A model generated the notes under the pieces. It ran no database searches and was not told the DNA's origin. It saw nothing but the letters and a program-made list of their open reading frames with translations. From contig CP060501.1 in NCBI GenBank assembly GCA_024760545.1, positions 2,269,501 through 2,333,500 on the forward strand: DNA of 64,000 bases. The letters are read 5' to 3'. The translations under genes and the position numbers were made by a program. Below are positions 1 to 9,711 of this stretch, in pieces (positions within the stretch are counted from its first letter, which is position 1; the number at the start of each line of letters is the position of its first letter). This stretch comes from Nitrospira sp. (GTDB lineage: Bacteria; Nitrospirota; Nitrospiria; Nitrospirales; Nitrospiraceae).

Positions 1-3000
1 CTGGTGTATAGGCATCAGCCAGTTCCTTGTAAAGGACTGTTGCGCGCCGTACCGGAAGTTCGATTGATACCCCGTGTCGATCGCGATGGCACGACCGTCC
101 GGGCGGGTTTCATGACCCTTCACTGATTTCGGGGTCGACACATAGGGCGCATGCTTCGCCATCGTGACATGGTATGGATAGGATGGATTGTACTTCGCGC
201 GGATCATGAGCCGCGCGACTTTGTAGTAGGGATCGCTGGGCTTCCAGCCGCGGTACGGACGGTCGACGGGGTTCCCGTCGACATACACATAGTCGCCGTC
301 GTTGATGCCGCGATCTTTCGCCGCTTGCGGGTTGATGTGAATCTGGTGCTCTCCCACCCCCGGCGTCCGCTTATCCATGCGGTACGGATCCCCGAAGTTG
401 GATTCGTAGATCTGTACCCAATCGTTCACCGACCATTGACTATGCACCCGGTGGCGCGTCTTAGGTGTCACGCAGTAGAACTGATAGCCCTTCTCCCAAA
501 GAGGATTCGAGTGACGCATAATTTCATGCCACGACAACTTGATGTTCCGAACTGTTTTGTCGTCATGGTGTTGCGCCGTAATCGGAATGCCGTAGTCGTC
601 GGGCCGGACGTAGGGATTCGTCGTGAAGATGGCGTTCGGCAAGTAAGGGGTCGCCTCCGGCCCCTCGCGGTGGGAAATAAAGTTTTCCCCGTATTCAATA
701 GACTCCGGTTCGATACGATAGTTCTCATATCGTCCACTACGGGTCCACATCGGCTTCGACTCGTTAGTCTCTTCCCAGAAGGGATGCCGCGGGTAGGTGC
801 GCACCATGACCATCCAGCCCTTTTCCGACTTCAGCATAACGTCCGCTGAATAGCCATAGAAGGTGCTGGAGGCATCGAGCATTCGTTGCGCATAGACGTC
901 CACGCGGTTCGCGTAGACCATAGCGAAATAATCCTTCATACGCTTGTCGCCGGTCATCTCCGACAGTTTCGCCGCAACGCCGGCAAAGGTGTCGAGGTCG
1001 TTGCGGGTATCGTACAAGGGGCGAATCCCGCCTTTCCAAATCTGGACCCACGGATTAGAGACCGTGATGGTCATTTCCGGATAGGTGAATTCCATCCAGG
1101 AATTACAGGCAAAAGCGATATCGTTGTGATTGACGTCGGACGTCATCTCGATATCCTGCGTGATGAGACATTCGATGTTCGGATCGACGTTGCGCACCAT
1201 GTCGTAATGGTGCTTGGCGTTGTTCAAGACGTTGACATTGACCACCCAACGGAACTTGCTTGGCGTCGGCATGTGGGTCTTGCCGGTGAACACCTTGCGG
1301 CCATACTTCGGCGTATTGACGATCAACGCCGTATCGCCATGGTTCCAGTACCCAACTTCTTCGCCGTAATAGTAGGACTTCGTCTTAATTTCTTTCCCAT
1401 GGGCGTTGGGGTCTAAAGTGATGTTGAAGGGATCTTCGCCGGTGTGCACTGACAGACCAGCACCGGACCAAGGTGTTGCAGTCCAACAGCCGGCTTTGTA
1501 GTTACCGGCCCAGGTATGCTGCCCCGTGCCGAACTTGCCGACGTTGCCCGTAATGATGAGGACCATCGCAGCCGCGCGCCCGTTCGGCGTCATGTGGAAA
1601 TAGTGGCAAACCCCTTCGCCGTTGTGTATCGCAGCCGGCTTGATCGTGCCTGAATCCCGTGCCCAGCGTACGATGAGATCCTTCGGAGTACGGCAGATCT
1701 GATGCGTGGTATCCAGGTCGTAGTCTTGAAAGTGAACCAGATACATCTGCCAGACCGGCATCGCATCGATTTCACGGCCGTTGAGCAGCTTTACCCGGTA
1801 GGTGCCGTTGAGGGCGGCATCGATACCACTGTTGATATAGTGCCATCCCACTTGCTCCCGATGCAGAGGGATAGCTTGTTTCTTATTGAGGTCCCAGACC
1901 ATCATTCCGCCGAGTCGCTCAATCTGTTCGGGCTTCAGGGACTGAATGCGGCCCGAGTAGCTGTGTGAAAAATCGGGGAACTTATAGTCCGCCACCACAT
2001 CGCGCGGATCCAAGTATTGCAGGGTATCTGTGCGCACCAAGATAGGCGCATCTGTAAATTGCTTTAAGAAATCCGTGTCGTGCATGTTTTCGTCGACAAT
2101 GATTTTCATCGCGCCCAAAAACAATGCACCGTCTGACTCCGGACGCAACGGCATCCAATAGTCTGCTCGATAGGCGGTTGGATTGTATTCTGGCGTGATA
2201 ACGACCACGCGGGCGCCGCGCTCGATACACTCCAACTTCCAGTGCGCTTCCGGCATTTTGTTCTCGACGAAGTTCTTGCCCCAGCTCGTATTCAGCTTTG
2301 AAAAACGCATGTCAGAAAGATCGATGTCCGACCCCTGAACCCCGGACCAGAAAGGCTGAGAAGGATTTTGATCCCCGTGCCAGGTGTAATTGGACCAATA
2401 GCGGCCGCCCTGTGCCTGATCAGGACTGACCTTACGGATCCAGGTATCGAGCAAGGCATTGATCCCGCCATTCATTCGAGTATTGCCCATCTTACCGATG
2501 ATGCCAAGGACCGGCATTCCAGCGCGATGCTTAAAGCACCTCGTGCCGGCGCCCTTCATCATTTCGATCATCTCCGGCGCATAGCCCTGCTCCCGCAGCC
2601 GCCGCGCCCCGGCTTCGCCACTGTAACGGGTGGCGATCACAATCATGGCCTTGGCCGCATAGGTAAACGCGGTATCCCACGAGACGCGCAGCATGTCGTC
2701 CAAGAAGCGACTGTCAAACTTGTACTTCCGCTTGGTTTCGGGGGTGACTTCCGGCGAGCCATCATCCATCCACTGCTTCCAGCCCTTCCGCATCAAGGGG
2801 CCTTTCAGCCGATAGGGCCCGTAGACCCGCCGGTGGAAGGTAAATCCTTTCAGACACATGCGGGGGTTGTGGGCGAACGTCCCCCGGTTGCCGTACAAGT
2901 CTTCATAGGTTTGGTGGTCGTAGTTCTGCTCCACGCGCATGACCACGCCGTTGCGCACAAAGGCCCGAATCCGGCAGGCGTGCGTGTCGTTGGGCGAGCA

Positions 3001-3198
3001 AACCCAGGTGAAGGAGGAATCGTACCGATACTGGTCATGATAGACGCGCTCCCAGGAGCGGTCCGGGTAGTCCCCCAGGGGATTGCCCACCTCGATCACC
3101 GGCTGGAGCGCGGTCAACGCCAGGACCTTGTCCGCCACGGCGGCAGCGGCGACCGTGCCGGCGGAGACCTTCAGAAATTGGCGACGTGACAAGAACAT
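1..3198 (-). CDS. nxrA: Nitrite oxidoreductase alpha subunit NxrA (C-terminus cut off by window edge)
   Basis: Molybdopterin catalytic subunit of nitrite oxidoreductase, which oxidises nitrite to nitrate and feeds electrons to the respiratory chain. 1066 codons are present; the family is about 1145 residues, so roughly 80 C-terminal residues lie outside. The N-terminus carries a twin-arginine motif (SRRQFLK, residues 4-10) followed by an Ala-rich stretch, indicating Tat export and a periplasmic enzyme. Ligands for the N-terminal Fe-S cluster are visible as C67-x3-D71-x3-C75-x39-C115, the Asp-containing pattern of type II DMSO reductase relatives. The start is ATG at 3198 with GAGGAGGT about 9 bases upstream. 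The beta subunit should follow beyond position 1. Certain at family level; no promoter was recognised. Confidence 0.97.
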   Translation of the reverse strand, partial: MFLSRRQFLKVSAGTVAAAAVADKVLALTALQPVIEVGNPLGDYPDRSWERVYHDQYRYDSSFTWVCSPNDTHACRIRAFVRNGVVMRVEQNYDHQTYEDLYGNRGTFAHNPRMCLKGFTFHRRVYGPYRLKGPLMRKGWKQWMDDGSPEVTPETKRKYKFDSRFLDDMLRVSWDTAFTYAAKAMIVIATRYSGEAGARRLREQGYAPEMIEMMKGAGTRCFKHRAGMPVLGIIGKMGNTRMNGGINALLDTWIRKVSPDQAQGGRYWSNYTWHGDQNPSQPFWSGVQGSDIDLSDMRFSKLNTSWGKNFVENKMPEAHWKLECIERGARVVVITPEYNPTAYRADYWMPLRPESDGALFLGAMKIIVDENMHDTDFLKQFTDAPILVRTDTLQYLDPRDVVADYKFPDFSHSYSGRIQSLKPEQIERLGGMMVWDLNKKQAIPLHREQVGWHYINSGIDAALNGTYRVKLLNGREIDAMPVWQMYLVHFQDYDLDTTHQICRTPKDLIVRWARDSGTIKPAAIHNGEGVCHYFHMTPNGRAAAMVLIITGNVGKFGTGQHTWAGNYKAGCWTATPWSGAGLSVHTGEDPFNITLDPNAHGKEIKTKSYYYGEEVGYWNHGDTALIVNTPKYGRKVFTGKTHMPTPSKFRWVVNVNVLNNAKHHYDMVRNVDPNIECLITQDIEMTSDVNHNDIAFACNSWMEFTYPEMTITVSNPWVQIWKGGIRPLYDTRNDLDTFAGVAAKLSEMTGDKRMKDYFAMVYANRVDVYAQRMLDASSTFYGYSADVMLKSEKGWMVMVRTYPRHPFWEETNESKPMWTRSGRYENYRIEPESIEYGENFISHREGPEATPYLPNAIFTTNPYVRPDDYGIPITAQHHDDKTVRNIKLSWHEIMRHSNPLWEKGYQFYCVTPKTRHRVHSQWSVNDWVQIYESNFGDPYRMDKRTPGVGEHQIHINPQAAKDRGINDGDYVYVDGNPVDRPYRGWKPSDPYYKVARLMIRAKYNPSYPYHVTMAKHAPYVSTPKSVKGHETRPDGRAIAIDTGYQSNFRYGAQQSFTRNWLMPIHQ

Positions 3199-3446
3199 TG
3201 TAGCTACCTCCTCAACATTTATGAGCTTGAACGGGACTCACTTCCGCTTTGATTACTTAGCTTTCCTTCGGCCGGGCCTAATGGGTATCCATGAATCAGG
3301 TGCAAAGATCTTCACCAAGGACGTTCGCAATATTCAAACCACAGGATTGACTTGGTCAGTCTTTGGCGAATTAATTATAAGTGTATGAAATAATAGATTA
3401 CTTCAGACGTTCTGCTTTTTGAATTTTAGATCATCAGGAGGACATA

Positions 3447-3527
3447 GTGAGTAGTTATGGTACCGTTGTCGGACTCGGCAGGCCCCGATTGAAGTGTGGA
3501 TTATACGAATATATGTTGTATTATTAA
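3447..3527 (+). CDS. Short ORF (26 codons) upstream of and divergent from nxrA
   Basis: GTG start preceded by AGGAGG at about 8 bases, encoding VSSYGTVVGL followed by 16 further residues ending LYY and a TAA. The reason to take it seriously is the second copy at 45689, where the ribosome-binding site, the start and the first ten codons persist with mostly third-position changes ((V/M)SSYG(T/I)VVGL), after which the frames diverge and the second stops early. It may be a leader peptide or small protein; function unknown. It could also be conserved only as part of a regulatory DNA or RNA element. Confidence 0.35.
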   Translation: MSSYGTVVGLGRPRLKCGLYEYMLYY

Positions 3528-3563
3528 TCATTTATGGATTCTAGTGTCGACTGGTTTTAGTGC

Positions 3564-3579
3564 GTTACGTGGACGTAAC
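3564..3579. promoter_or_regulatory. Inverted repeat GTTACG-TGGA-CGTAAC, candidate operator
   Basis: Perfect 6-bp inverted repeat with a 4-bp spacer in the nxr upstream region. The duplicate region retains the core as GTTAC-ttacac-GTAAC at 45806-45821 while neighbouring bases have changed, which suggests selection on the palindrome. A dimeric regulator site is inferred; the regulator is unknown. Confidence 0.35.
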
Positions 3580-3630
3580 ATTTTCAAATTGGTAACCTCG
3601 TTTTTATTCAGATCGCATTGGATTCCTTGC

Positions 3631-3659
3631 TTGACAGTATAAGGAGAGGCCAGTACACT
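3631..3659 (+). promoter_or_regulatory. Sigma-70-type promoter of tRNA-Gly
   Basis: TTGACA at 3631-3636, a 17-bp spacer, and TACACT at 3654-3659, ending 20 bases before the tRNA. Consensus -35 and good -10 with ideal spacing. Confidence 0.75.
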
Positions 3660-3679
3660 CCGCTCCTCAAGCCTCTCGA

Positions 3680-3754
3680 GCGGGAATAGCTCAGTGGTAG
3701 AGCATCGCCTTGCCAAGGCGAGGGTCGAGGGTTCAAATCCCTTTTCCCGCTCCA
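3680..3754 (+). tRNA. tRNA-Gly (anticodon GCC), CCA encoded
   Basis: Full cloverleaf: acceptor GCGGGAA pairs with TTCCCGC, D-arm AGCTCAGTGGTAGAGC, anticodon stem TCGCC/GGCGA with loop TTGCCAA (anticodon GCC), T-arm with GGTTCAAATCC, discriminator T and a genomically encoded CCA at 3752-3754. Preceded by a strong promoter. No clear terminator follows. Confidence 0.96.
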
Positions 3755-3849
3755 AGCAACCTTACAACGTCGTGCCGGATTTGAATTCATAACAAGCCTT
3801 ATCACTTCGCCCTGGAAGAGAGCGAATGGGTTGTCGCGTTCTGAGTTTC

Positions 3850-6042
3850 TTACGGTTTTGGTAAGGCTATTAAGTGGCGAAGGTTATTTTCCGCTAGTCG
3901 CAGCTCTTCTTTGGTCAGTAGCATCCGACCAAATCGCGTTCGGCAATACAGTTCTGTAATAAGCGCGACGGCTGAATTCGCATCGCTCCATTTCGCTTGA
4001 GCGATGCGGACAAACTCGAGGGGACCTGTGGCGGTCGGCTTCGGAATACCATTCCCAGCGAGATGCTTGATCATTTGCCTGTAGAGTTGCACGATGGCCT
4101 GCTCGTCGCGCGTTGTCTTTTTCCAGGCCTTCCCACTTTCCCAAGGCCGCTTCGTACCCAACCATAACAAGATCGCAAATCCAATCAGTATCAAACCCAG
4201 CCATTTCCCCGAAGGGTGCATGGTTCCCTTGGCAACGTATTCGGTAATTCCACTGGCTAGATTCATGAAGGGACTGAAGAGTGCCGTCATGGAGTCGAAG
4301 GCCTTATTTCTGACCGATGTACCCCCGGCTTTCAATTCTCGGACAACAGCAAGCTGATCCGCTGCGCTGTACTGCACAAAAAACCGGCTCCAGTGGAGCC
4401 GGATGCTATCCATCATTCGTCCCAAAGCTTGCCACGCCGGATACTCGCTGCCGACGTTTTCGATTAACGAAGGGGTCGGATCCATCATGATCCATCCGGA
4501 ATGGGGCAGGTGCACCTCGACCCACGCATGGGCGTCCTGCTGCCTTACCAAATAGTAGTTTCCATACTCGTTCCATTCCGTAGCCAAGAACCCCGTCACG
4601 AGGCGCGCGGGAATCCCGATGGTCCTGAGCATGATCACCATGGCCGTCGCATAGTGTTCGCAATACCCGGTCTTGCGGGAGAAGAGAAATTCTTCAAGAG
4701 GCTGGTCCTGCTCCGCAAGGGGCGCATCAAGACTGTAGCGATAGTTGTGCGTCAGGTATGTTTGAATTGCAGCGGTTTTTTCATAGAGGCTACGTTGCGT
4801 TTGCGTAATGTCTCGCGCCAAAGCACCGATGCGCTCGGAATAGGTGGGGAGTTGTAAGAAATGTCGGGCAAATGATTCGGAGTATTGACCAGGTTCGGAA
4901 CCCAGGTCTACCGGCAACACAGGATTGGATCGAGACACGACGGTGTATTCGATCCGTGAGGAACTGGGAAACGGCAGATAGACTGAACCGATGAGATCGG
5001 ACTGGACGGTCGGAAACTTTCCGTTGACGCTCTCAATGAAAGGCGCTCCGAAGAGGACCGGGGTGTCCAGCGGTTCGAGGAGGATCTTCTGGTGAATGAC
5101 CTCCCCGAAGCGGGACGGGAGAGAAGATCGGCTGCCTCGGACAACGAACGTACCTGCAACCTCTTCGTTTAGGTTTCGCCGATAATTCAGCTTGTTCGTC
5201 CATCTTTGGCCGTCGTACCTATCAAACGCGACCCCTCGAACGTACAGCCTGTCCGTTTCGTGCGGGGAGCGCTCGAGCAATTCGACCCGCATGACAACGC
5301 TGGGATCTCGTTTGATGGGTCCTATGGCTCCTAAGTCCACCGTGTCGGAAAAACCCGACGTACGAATGTTCTCGCCGAAGCCTTTCTGATAAAACCCCGC
5401 GCTGACTCGCGGGATCGTAAAGAAAATCACCAAGGTCATCCCAAAGGTGGCCAGCGCCAATCCATTCGCAAACCAGAAGAGTTGGGGAGTGACCCGGCAG
5501 AGAGACTCCGGTTGTTCCTGCCGAATCTCGTTGGACATTCCGAGGCCCATCATTCCTTCGGATTGTTTGGTTAGCTGGAACAGAAGGAGCGTCCAAACCC
5601 CGGTAACAAGATAGAGTAAGAAAATCGGGAGATACCAGAGATCCGTCGTGAGAGATCCCGACGCGAGGATTGCGACAAGACTGATGGCATAGAGATGCAG
5701 ATAATCCCGACGGAGCTTAAGGTTGAACAGCTTGATGACCATGAGGATCATGAGGAAGTGAATGCCCGCGGGGAGGAGTTCACCAGAAACCCATAACATG
5801 TCCACCCAGAATCCAAGAAAGCCGACGATCACAAGCAGATTCCATCCGGTGGTCGAGAAGGGAGTCTGCGTTGCAAGTTTTTCAATGGATCCAACTCTCA
5901 AGTTCCTCGAGAGCACCAGGATCAGGGAAGCCCCGGCCAGCGCTGCCAGCCATGCAGGCAAACCAGCTCCGAGCGTCAACCCTATAAAGGACGCCGATGC
6001 CAGCAGAATCGACGTGAGTCGAAGGGCCTGATCAAAGGACAT
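3850..6042 (-). CDS. tgpA: TgpA-type membrane transglutaminase (DUF3488-transglutaminase-like)
   Basis: Inner-membrane protein with a cluster of transmembrane helices in the first ~200 residues, a periplasmic transglutaminase core and one further helix near residues 600-620. Catalytic triad visible as C461 (GYCEHYA), H505 (DAHAWVEVH) and D521 (MMDPTPS), counting from ATG 6042. That ATG is preferred over the GTG at 6054 because GGTGGAG lies 6 bases ahead of it. The gene overlaps the end of the DUF58 gene, so translation is likely coupled. The MoxR / DUF58 / TgpA trio is a recurrent cluster linked to envelope integrity in other bacteria; the substrate of TgpA is not established. Confidence 0.9.
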   Translation of the reverse strand: MSFDQALRLTSILLASASFIGLTLGAGLPAWLAALAGASLILVLSRNLRVGSIEKLATQTPFSTTGWNLLVIVGFLGFWVDMLWVSGELLPAGIHFLMILMVIKLFNLKLRRDYLHLYAISLVAILASGSLTTDLWYLPIFLLYLVTGVWTLLLFQLTKQSEGMMGLGMSNEIRQEQPESLCRVTPQLFWFANGLALATFGMTLVIFFTIPRVSAGFYQKGFGENIRTSGFSDTVDLGAIGPIKRDPSVVMRVELLERSPHETDRLYVRGVAFDRYDGQRWTNKLNYRRNLNEEVAGTFVVRGSRSSLPSRFGEVIHQKILLEPLDTPVLFGAPFIESVNGKFPTVQSDLIGSVYLPFPSSSRIEYTVVSRSNPVLPVDLGSEPGQYSESFARHFLQLPTYSERIGALARDITQTQRSLYEKTAAIQTYLTHNYRYSLDAPLAEQDQPLEEFLFSRKTGYCEHYATAMVIMLRTIGIPARLVTGFLATEWNEYGNYYLVRQQDAHAWVEVHLPHSGWIMMDPTPSLIENVGSEYPAWQALGRMMDSIRLHWSRFFVQYSAADQLAVVRELKAGGTSVRNKAFDSMTALFSPFMNLASGITEYVAKGTMHPSGKWLGLILIGFAILLWLGTKRPWESGKAWKKTTRDEQAIVQLYRQMIKHLAGNGIPKPTATGPLEFVRIAQAKWSDANSAVALITELYCRTRFGRMLLTKEELRLAENNLRHLIALPKP

Positions 6043-7150
6043 GTGAAACTCCACCCAGCATTTCTCCGTTGATCAGAAGGGTAAGATCCTCTGCCTTGAC
6101 ATCCTCTGGTCCGCGCCATGACCGCACAACAATCAGGGCCCCCCCTTCGACTTCTGGACAGTCGGCGCTCGGTCCTTCAGATAGTACGAACTGCGTAGTT
6201 GGAGAGCTTCGTTCACAGAGGGCGAGCATGCGCAGGAGTTCGAAGTAGTGGGCTTCCCCCTGGCCAAATGAAGAGCGAGATGTCCCGAGAAGCAATCGGA
6301 AGAGATAGCCTCGATGTGCCAAGTAGTGAACGATGGATGCGGTCAAGGATACGGCTCGTTCAAACAAGGCGTCATGGCTGATCGGGGCAATGGTCGGCAA
6401 ATGAACGACGGCCCGGCGTTGGTCTTCGGCCTCAGTTTCTCGAACCGTCAATTGCGAGGTCCGTGCCGTCGTCGGCCAATGAATACTTCGCGAGTCATCC
6501 CCGGCCTGATACAGCCGTAGATTATACAAATCGTTGCCATGGCCTCGTCGATAGACGCTTTGCTCTTGCCCCGTGGCGTGAAGACCTCGTAACAGATGGT
6601 CTTCAAGCGGTTTGATCTCCGGACAGGCGACGGCTGTCCCTTCGACTTGATAGAAGGCTTTTTTCATGAAGAGTCCGAAAGGAAACTCCGTGGCGATGCG
6701 TACACCCTCCAGTTGAAGCCTCCCGCGGCGCGTGGCAATCAAGGGATACGACAACAGCCGGCTGCCGCCTGGAGGGAGTTGGGGAACGTCGACGCCGCGA
6801 TCCAGATCACGACCATCGCTGACGTCAAATACCTTCAATGAAAAGCTGGGGAGCCTCGATTTTCGGTTCTTCACCACCAGGGTCGCTGTGACAGGCTCGT
6901 TCACAAAGAGCAGATCGGGAAGATGGCGATGGAATTCCAGCCGCCGGAGGCAGTATTCCGCCACGATTCCTGAGACCAAAATGAGGCTCAGCATCATGGC
7001 CAGCAGAAGATAGAAGAGGTTGTTGCCCGTGTTTATGGCAGCCGCGCCAATGGCGAGGGTGAAGATCAGGAATTGAATGCCAACTGAGGTCACGCGCGTT
7101 GAGCGGTGGCGAAACATTCGCCGAACGAAGGAAGGAGATTGAAGAGGCAT
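6032..7150 (-). CDS. DUF58 family protein
   Basis: 372 residues. Two hydrophobic segments near the N-terminus (about residues 22-38 and 45-68) anchor it in the membrane; the remainder is a soluble domain containing the family's hallmark YQAGDDSRSIHWPTTARTS segment (DUF58 core, fused to a vWA-like fold in relatives). It sits between moxR (42 bases upstream) and tgpA (overlapping downstream), the expected gene order, and probably works with the MoxR chaperone-like ATPase in assembling or activating envelope proteins. Specific function unknown. Confidence 0.88.
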   Translation of the reverse strand: MPLQSPSFVRRMFRHRSTRVTSVGIQFLIFTLAIGAAAINTGNNLFYLLLAMMLSLILVSGIVAEYCLRRLEFHRHLPDLLFVNEPVTATLVVKNRKSRLPSFSLKVFDVSDGRDLDRGVDVPQLPPGGSRLLSYPLIATRRGRLQLEGVRIATEFPFGLFMKKAFYQVEGTAVACPEIKPLEDHLLRGLHATGQEQSVYRRGHGNDLYNLRLYQAGDDSRSIHWPTTARTSQLTVRETEAEDQRRAVVHLPTIAPISHDALFERAVSLTASIVHYLAHRGYLFRLLLGTSRSSFGQGEAHYFELLRMLALCERSSPTTQFVLSEGPSADCPEVEGGALIVVRSWRGPEDVKAEDLTLLINGEMLGGVSHVL

Positions 7151-7192
7151 GTGCCATTAGCTCCACGCCGGCCGGCAGACTTCAGGCAAGAC

Positions 7193-8134
<942 letters not shown>

Positions 8135-8281
8135 CTTGGGACTAACGCGTGGGAAGTGGCTGTAGAATTGCTTGGTGATCGGACACAATCGAAGTCTAAC
8201 AAAGGGTCTAAAGACGGTCAATTATTCATGTTTTTTGCGCCTCTACGATCTTGGCGCTGGGCCGAGGTGCTTCGATGAGCG

Positions 8282-9589
8282 CTACGCCTGGACAAGGGTG
8301 ACCATCCATGGGGGAACTTCTTCGATCATAGAGGAAAACTTCCGGGCGGTACTGCTCGCGGGAGTGCCCGGGAACGTTGCGCCTCGGCTGATACGGACAT
8401 ACCGGAAGGTCCCATTCAACACGTCCAGTGAAGGAGATAGAGTTGATGACGGAGGTTGATGCCGAAGAGCCGCCAAGTCGGCGAGATCAACTGACTCACC
8501 GACCGGCAAGTCGGCAAGCACATCGTAGACCTTGCCGAAGATCTTCGACAGGTTGACGGCGGTAAATGGTTCGTCCTGTGGACGATAGCGTGGGTCCTCC
8601 AGGAGTTGTGCGAGGAGTTCCCAGAAGACTTGCGTATCCACTGAGCCCAGCACACAAACAGCTCCACGACGGGCAAGCAGATTCAGGAGAGCGACGGGTC
8701 CGGCAATCTCGAACTTCCAAGGCGGGAACAGAAGGGCACGATCACCATGCTGAACTTCCAAGGCAGGCTCCTTTCCAAAGCGTGTCTGGCGAAATACGCC
8801 CTTGGTCCGCTCCAATTCCTGCTTGATGAGTGCCTGAGAGAGTCGCGTCGGTTCATACGCAAAGGTGGGTGTGGCTGGAGCCCAACAGGTGGCAAGGGTA
8901 TATCGAGGTGCCAGCAACTCCCGCTCATCCAGATGTCCAAGCTCGAACATGTTCTGGTTACTGTAGAAGGAGAACGAAAGCCCGGGTTCCTGCTGTAGCC
9001 GCCGTAGCCTCTCCGGTTTCGCATGGAGCGGACCTCCCAGCCGCGAAAGAGGGTCGAGTCGATCCAGGCAATGGAGAATAAACGGTCGGTTCTGCTGCAT
9101 AAGCGCAGGCCCATAGAGATCAACCAGTTCCTCAGCGAAAGAGAGATCACCGGCTCCGATATCCAACAGAGAAGCCACGTCTGCGCGATGAAGGAGGTCG
9201 AATGGATTCTTCAGATTGCGGATCGCTTTTTCGATCTCTGCACTCGGCATGCGAGTCTGAGGCCATTTCGCTCCCGGTTCCGGAACTAACTCAAAAAAGA
9301 TACTGAGCGCCCGTAGCGCTTTGGCCGGGGGGAAGCCGGTAACGGATCTCAGACCCTCTCCGTCGAGATCCTGAACGGATTGTGTCGCTTGCGGTTCGAA
9401 AAGACGCAGCAGGGATTCCTTCACTGAAGCCGGAAGGTCTTTTTCCCGAATGGTCTGGTGAAGCCGGGCGAGGGTGAAAGGAAGGGTGGTCCGTTCGATC
9501 AGTTTCTTTGATGTTTCCCATTGTCCGGGAGACCGCCGGGCGCGATGGCTCACGACACGACGGAATTCGGCGAGCGGATCGGGATTCAT
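8282..9589 (-). CDS. Conserved hypothetical protein with methyltransferase-like motif
   Basis: 435 residues, no signal peptide or membrane segment. Around residue 150 the stretch SLLDIGAGDLSFAEELVDLY resembles motif I of Rossmann-fold SAM-dependent methyltransferases, but the later motifs are not evident and the rest is unfamiliar. It lies upstream of moxR in the same direction with a 150-base gap and may be co-transcribed. Codon use is like its neighbours and the long frame has no competing ORF, so it is a real gene; its function is open. Confidence 0.75.
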   Translation of the reverse strand: MNPDPLAEFRRVVSHRARRSPGQWETSKKLIERTTLPFTLARLHQTIREKDLPASVKESLLRLFEPQATQSVQDLDGEGLRSVTGFPPAKALRALSIFFELVPEPGAKWPQTRMPSAEIEKAIRNLKNPFDLLHRADVASLLDIGAGDLSFAEELVDLYGPALMQQNRPFILHCLDRLDPLSRLGGPLHAKPERLRRLQQEPGLSFSFYSNQNMFELGHLDERELLAPRYTLATCWAPATPTFAYEPTRLSQALIKQELERTKGVFRQTRFGKEPALEVQHGDRALLFPPWKFEIAGPVALLNLLARRGAVCVLGSVDTQVFWELLAQLLEDPRYRPQDEPFTAVNLSKIFGKVYDVLADLPVGESVDLADLAALRHQPPSSTLSPSLDVLNGTFRYVRISRGATFPGTPASSTARKFSSMIEEVPPWMVTLVQA

Positions 9590-9711
9590 CGGGAAGTGAT
9601 CGGCTTTGTGTGTCAGGGAGTCAAAGAGCCTTCATCAGGAGCATAGTAGTCTTCAAACGATAGCGTCAAGTCCGCTTGTTCATGCTCAATCGGTATGGTA
9701 GGACTGAATCC

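Larger units (their letters stand above)
3325..3605. repeat. nxr upstream region, copy 1 of a diverged direct repeat
   Basis: This non-coding stretch between nxrA and tRNA-Gly aligns by eye along its length with 45567-45842. The first 30 bases (CGCAATATTCAAACCAC and on) differ at one position; further on, the ribosome-binding site plus tiny ORF start and the GTTACG-TGGA-CGTAAC block are conserved while the bases between have drifted. It occupies the divergent space upstream of nxrA, so it probably holds nxr regulatory signals, but no standard promoter pair facing nxrA is convincing. Confidence 0.8.

Noticed and set aside
3300..3330. Sigma-54-like GG...GC pair facing nxrA
   Set aside because: The GG and GC elements are 11 rather than 10 bases apart and the flanks do not fit, so it is not reported as a promoter.
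3528..3755. 75-codon reverse frame over the tRNA-Gly
   Set aside because: It is the antisense reading of the tRNA and its flank; the cloverleaf explains the sequence.
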